Shown: piece by piece, positions 6,574-7,569 of the stretch | Position numbering within the stretch: position 1 is the first letter of the stretch | How the letters are laid out: every line of letters begins with the position of its first letter | Assembly: GCA_947071365.1 (NCBI GenBank) | Contig: CAMTFT010000070.1 | Coordinates: forward strand, 1 to 7,569 | Length of the DNA stretch: 7,569 nucleotides | Source: an uncultured bacterium | GTDB lineage: Bacteria > Bacillota > Clostridia > Lachnospirales > Lachnospiraceae | Direction: 5' to 3' | The notes under the pieces: model-generated | The model's input: only the letters and a program-made list of their open reading frames with translations | The model's database searches: none | Told to the model about the DNA's origin: nothing | Translations under genes and position numbers: made by a program

Positions 6574-7466
6574 TTTGAGCGGATGAACTGACAACGCCGT
6601 CCTCCGTCTTTTTTTGCGGACGAACTGACAACGCCTCGTTCCGTCTTTTTTCTCGGAAGCAGAAAAGAAAAAACGGTCTCCTCATCGCTGCTCTCCAGCC
6701 GTATGCTGCTCCCCGCTTCCTTCAGTATCGATGCAACAATGGACAGCCCCATTCCGTGGCCCTCCCCCTTTTTCGTCGTATAACCGCGGCTGAAGATCAG
6801 TTTTCTCTGCTCCTGCGGAATCTTCGGCCCATTATTCTCTATCAGAAAAAGATATTCGCTCCTGTTCTCTTCGATCTGCACCTTGACCCGTTTCTCGCCC
6901 TCATTCCGGCTGGCAGCCGTCACCGCATTGTCGATCAGGTTTGCAAGGATCTTGCACAGCTCCCACGCCTCCATAGAAAGCTCATTAAGCTGCGTTCCCA
7001 CCTCAAGGTAAAAGTCGATCCCCTGCTGCTGGGCAGCCTCCATCTTCGCCTGCAAAAGCGCATTGACCGCCGGCTGGGACGTCCGAAGCGCACGGTTCAC
7101 CTTCATGATATCCTTAAATACCGGTCTTAAATAGTCCCGGGCGCTCTCAAACTCACCCAGCTCCAAAAGTCCGTGTACGATCTGTATCTGATTTAGATAA
7201 TCGTGCCGCTGCTCCCGCAGCTTCGCATTCAGATTTTCCAGATTCTCCATGCTCTCCGTATAATTACGCCGCTGAAACCGCGTCAGCGAAAAAAGTCCCG
7301 CCATAGAGAGCAGACTGGAAAAGAGCACAAGAAAAATTGAAATATCCAGAATCTCCTCCGAATACGCGATCAGATCACTCCAAAGCCCGATCAAAATACC
7401 GGTGCCCAGAAGAAATTGCATTCCATTCACCAGGAGAAACATCCTGGAAAGCTTCCGAACTGACAT
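6570..7466 (-). CDS. Sensor histidine kinase, Spo0B-type/GHKL ATPase
   Basis: Two-component sensor kinase of 298 residues. Two TM segments (about 9-29 and 40-62) are joined by a short loop, so there is almost no extracellular sensor domain; signal may come through the membrane or a partner. The dimerisation region of the SPOB_a type contains H88 in REQRHDYLNQIQIVHGLL, the phosphorylation site. The ATPase domain shows the N box LANLIDNAVTAA (174-185), the G box around IENNGPKIP (209-217), and FSRGYTTKKGEGHGMGLSIV (225-244). Its catalytic core ends near FSFLLPRKK (266-274); the last 24 residues come from a tandem repeat in the DNA and look non-native. AGGAGG (7475-7480) is 8 nt before the ATG. 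The likely partner is the LytTR regulator, separated from it by three genes. This kinase type pairs with either CitB- or LytTR-class regulators, so the pairing is likely but unproven. Confidence 0.93.
   Translation of the reverse strand: MSVRKLSRMFLLVNGMQFLLGTGILIGLWSDLIAYSEEILDISIFLVLFSSLLSMAGLFSLTRFQRRNYTESMENLENLNAKLREQRHDYLNQIQIVHGLLELGEFESARDYLRPVFKDIMKVNRALRTSQPAVNALLQAKMEAAQQQGIDFYLEVGTQLNELSMEAWELCKILANLIDNAVTAASRNEGEKRVKVQIEENRSEYLFLIENNGPKIPQEQRKLIFSRGYTTKKGEGHGMGLSIVASILKEAGSSIRLESSDEETVFSFLLPRKKTERGVVSSSAKKDGGRRCQFIRSK
6579..6651. repeat. Tandem 36/37-bp direct repeat at the 3' end of the kinase gene
   Basis: Two adjacent copies, 6579-6615 and 6616-6651, share GCGGA-GAACTGACAACGCC and end in CCGTC followed by T tracts, with a few differences between them. 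The repeat length is not a multiple of three, so the copies are read in different frames (one giving ERGVVSSSA, the other GGRRCQFIRSK). It looks like duplication anchored by homopolymer tracts, or two copies of a small dispersed unit. Confidence 0.85.
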
Positions 7467-7474
7467 ATCATTTG

Positions 7475-7480
7475 CCTCCT
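7475..7480 (-). promoter_or_regulatory. RBS of sensor kinase
   Basis: A full-consensus AGGAGG on the - strand sits 8 nt before the ATG at 7466 and fixes that start. Confidence 0.85.
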
Positions 7481-7488
7481 ATACGACG

Positions 7489-7494
7489 ATTATA
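7489..7494 (-). promoter_or_regulatory. Possible -10 box upstream of the sensor kinase
   Basis: TATAAT occurs on the - strand 22 nt before the first ATG base. No good -35 box is visible at 16-18 nt upstream, so this is a weak promoter candidate. The genomic sequence ends shortly afterwards. Confidence 0.35.
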
Positions 7495-7523
7495 CGCTGA
7501 AAAGCTGCGGATATCCACAGGTT

Positions 7524-7569
7524 CTGTCTCTTATACACATCTCCGAGCCCACGAGACGGAGCTACATCT
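7524..7569 (-). other. Illumina Nextera read-2 adapter with i7 index (artefact)
   Basis: Reverse complement of the left-end adapter: mosaic end 7524-7542, read-2 sequence 7543-7557, index 7558-7565 and the P7 start 7566-7569. Genomic sequence stops at 7523. The two ends form an exact 45-bp inverted repeat that must not be taken for transposon ends. Confidence 0.98.

Noticed and set aside
7509..7519. ATATCCACAG, resembling a DnaA box
   Set aside because: It differs from TTATCCACA in a core position, is single, and has no origin context.
1..7569. Perfect 45-bp terminal inverted repeats, as if the window were a transposon
   Set aside because: The sequence is exactly the Nextera adapter with Tn5 mosaic end and index, so it is a sequencing-library artefact.

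Overview
This is a short-read assembly contig, probably from a gut member of the Lachnospiraceae or a related Clostridia lineage. I infer that from the protein families, the strong AGGAGG-type ribosome binding sites and the mid-range GC content; no marker gene confirms it. Both ends are Illumina Nextera adapter (1-45 and 7524-7569, exact reverse complements). Real genomic DNA therefore spans 46-7523, and true neighbours on either side are unknown.

Left part, + strand (46-3192): a tripartite-type secondary transporter of the TRAP-TAXI class. It starts with a substrate-binding protein whose N-terminus, including the expected signal peptide, is cut off by the contig end. A hairpin with the look of a partial terminator follows, then a 651-residue fused DctQ/DctM-type (4TM/12TM) permease and a strong compound terminator. 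The binding protein captures a small organic anion outside the cell and the permease imports it using an ion gradient. The substrate cannot be read from the sequence.

Middle (3193-3571): no gene. It holds a 244-nt highly structured element (3310-3553) with perfect 30-bp terminal inverted repeats, a second long paired zone and two perfect internal hairpins. It lies between the convergent transporter and regulator genes. I do not recognise its family, and it is the most unusual object in the window.

Right part, - strand, read from 7466 down to 3572: a small two-TM histidine kinase, a short NfeD-family membrane protein, the flotillin-like scaffold FloA, an unrecognised Lys/Arg-rich 160-residue protein, and a LytTR-type response regulator. 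NfeD and FloA overlap by 8 bp, and the Lys/Arg-rich gene overlaps the regulator by 32 bp. The kinase and regulator are plausible partners separated by a membrane-microdomain module. The 199-nt gap between floA and the Lys/Arg-rich gene is filled with four hairpins. The gap between kinase and NfeD carries a good sigma-A-like promoter and a weaker ECF-like one. The regulator may control the convergent TRAP genes, but that is inference from position only.
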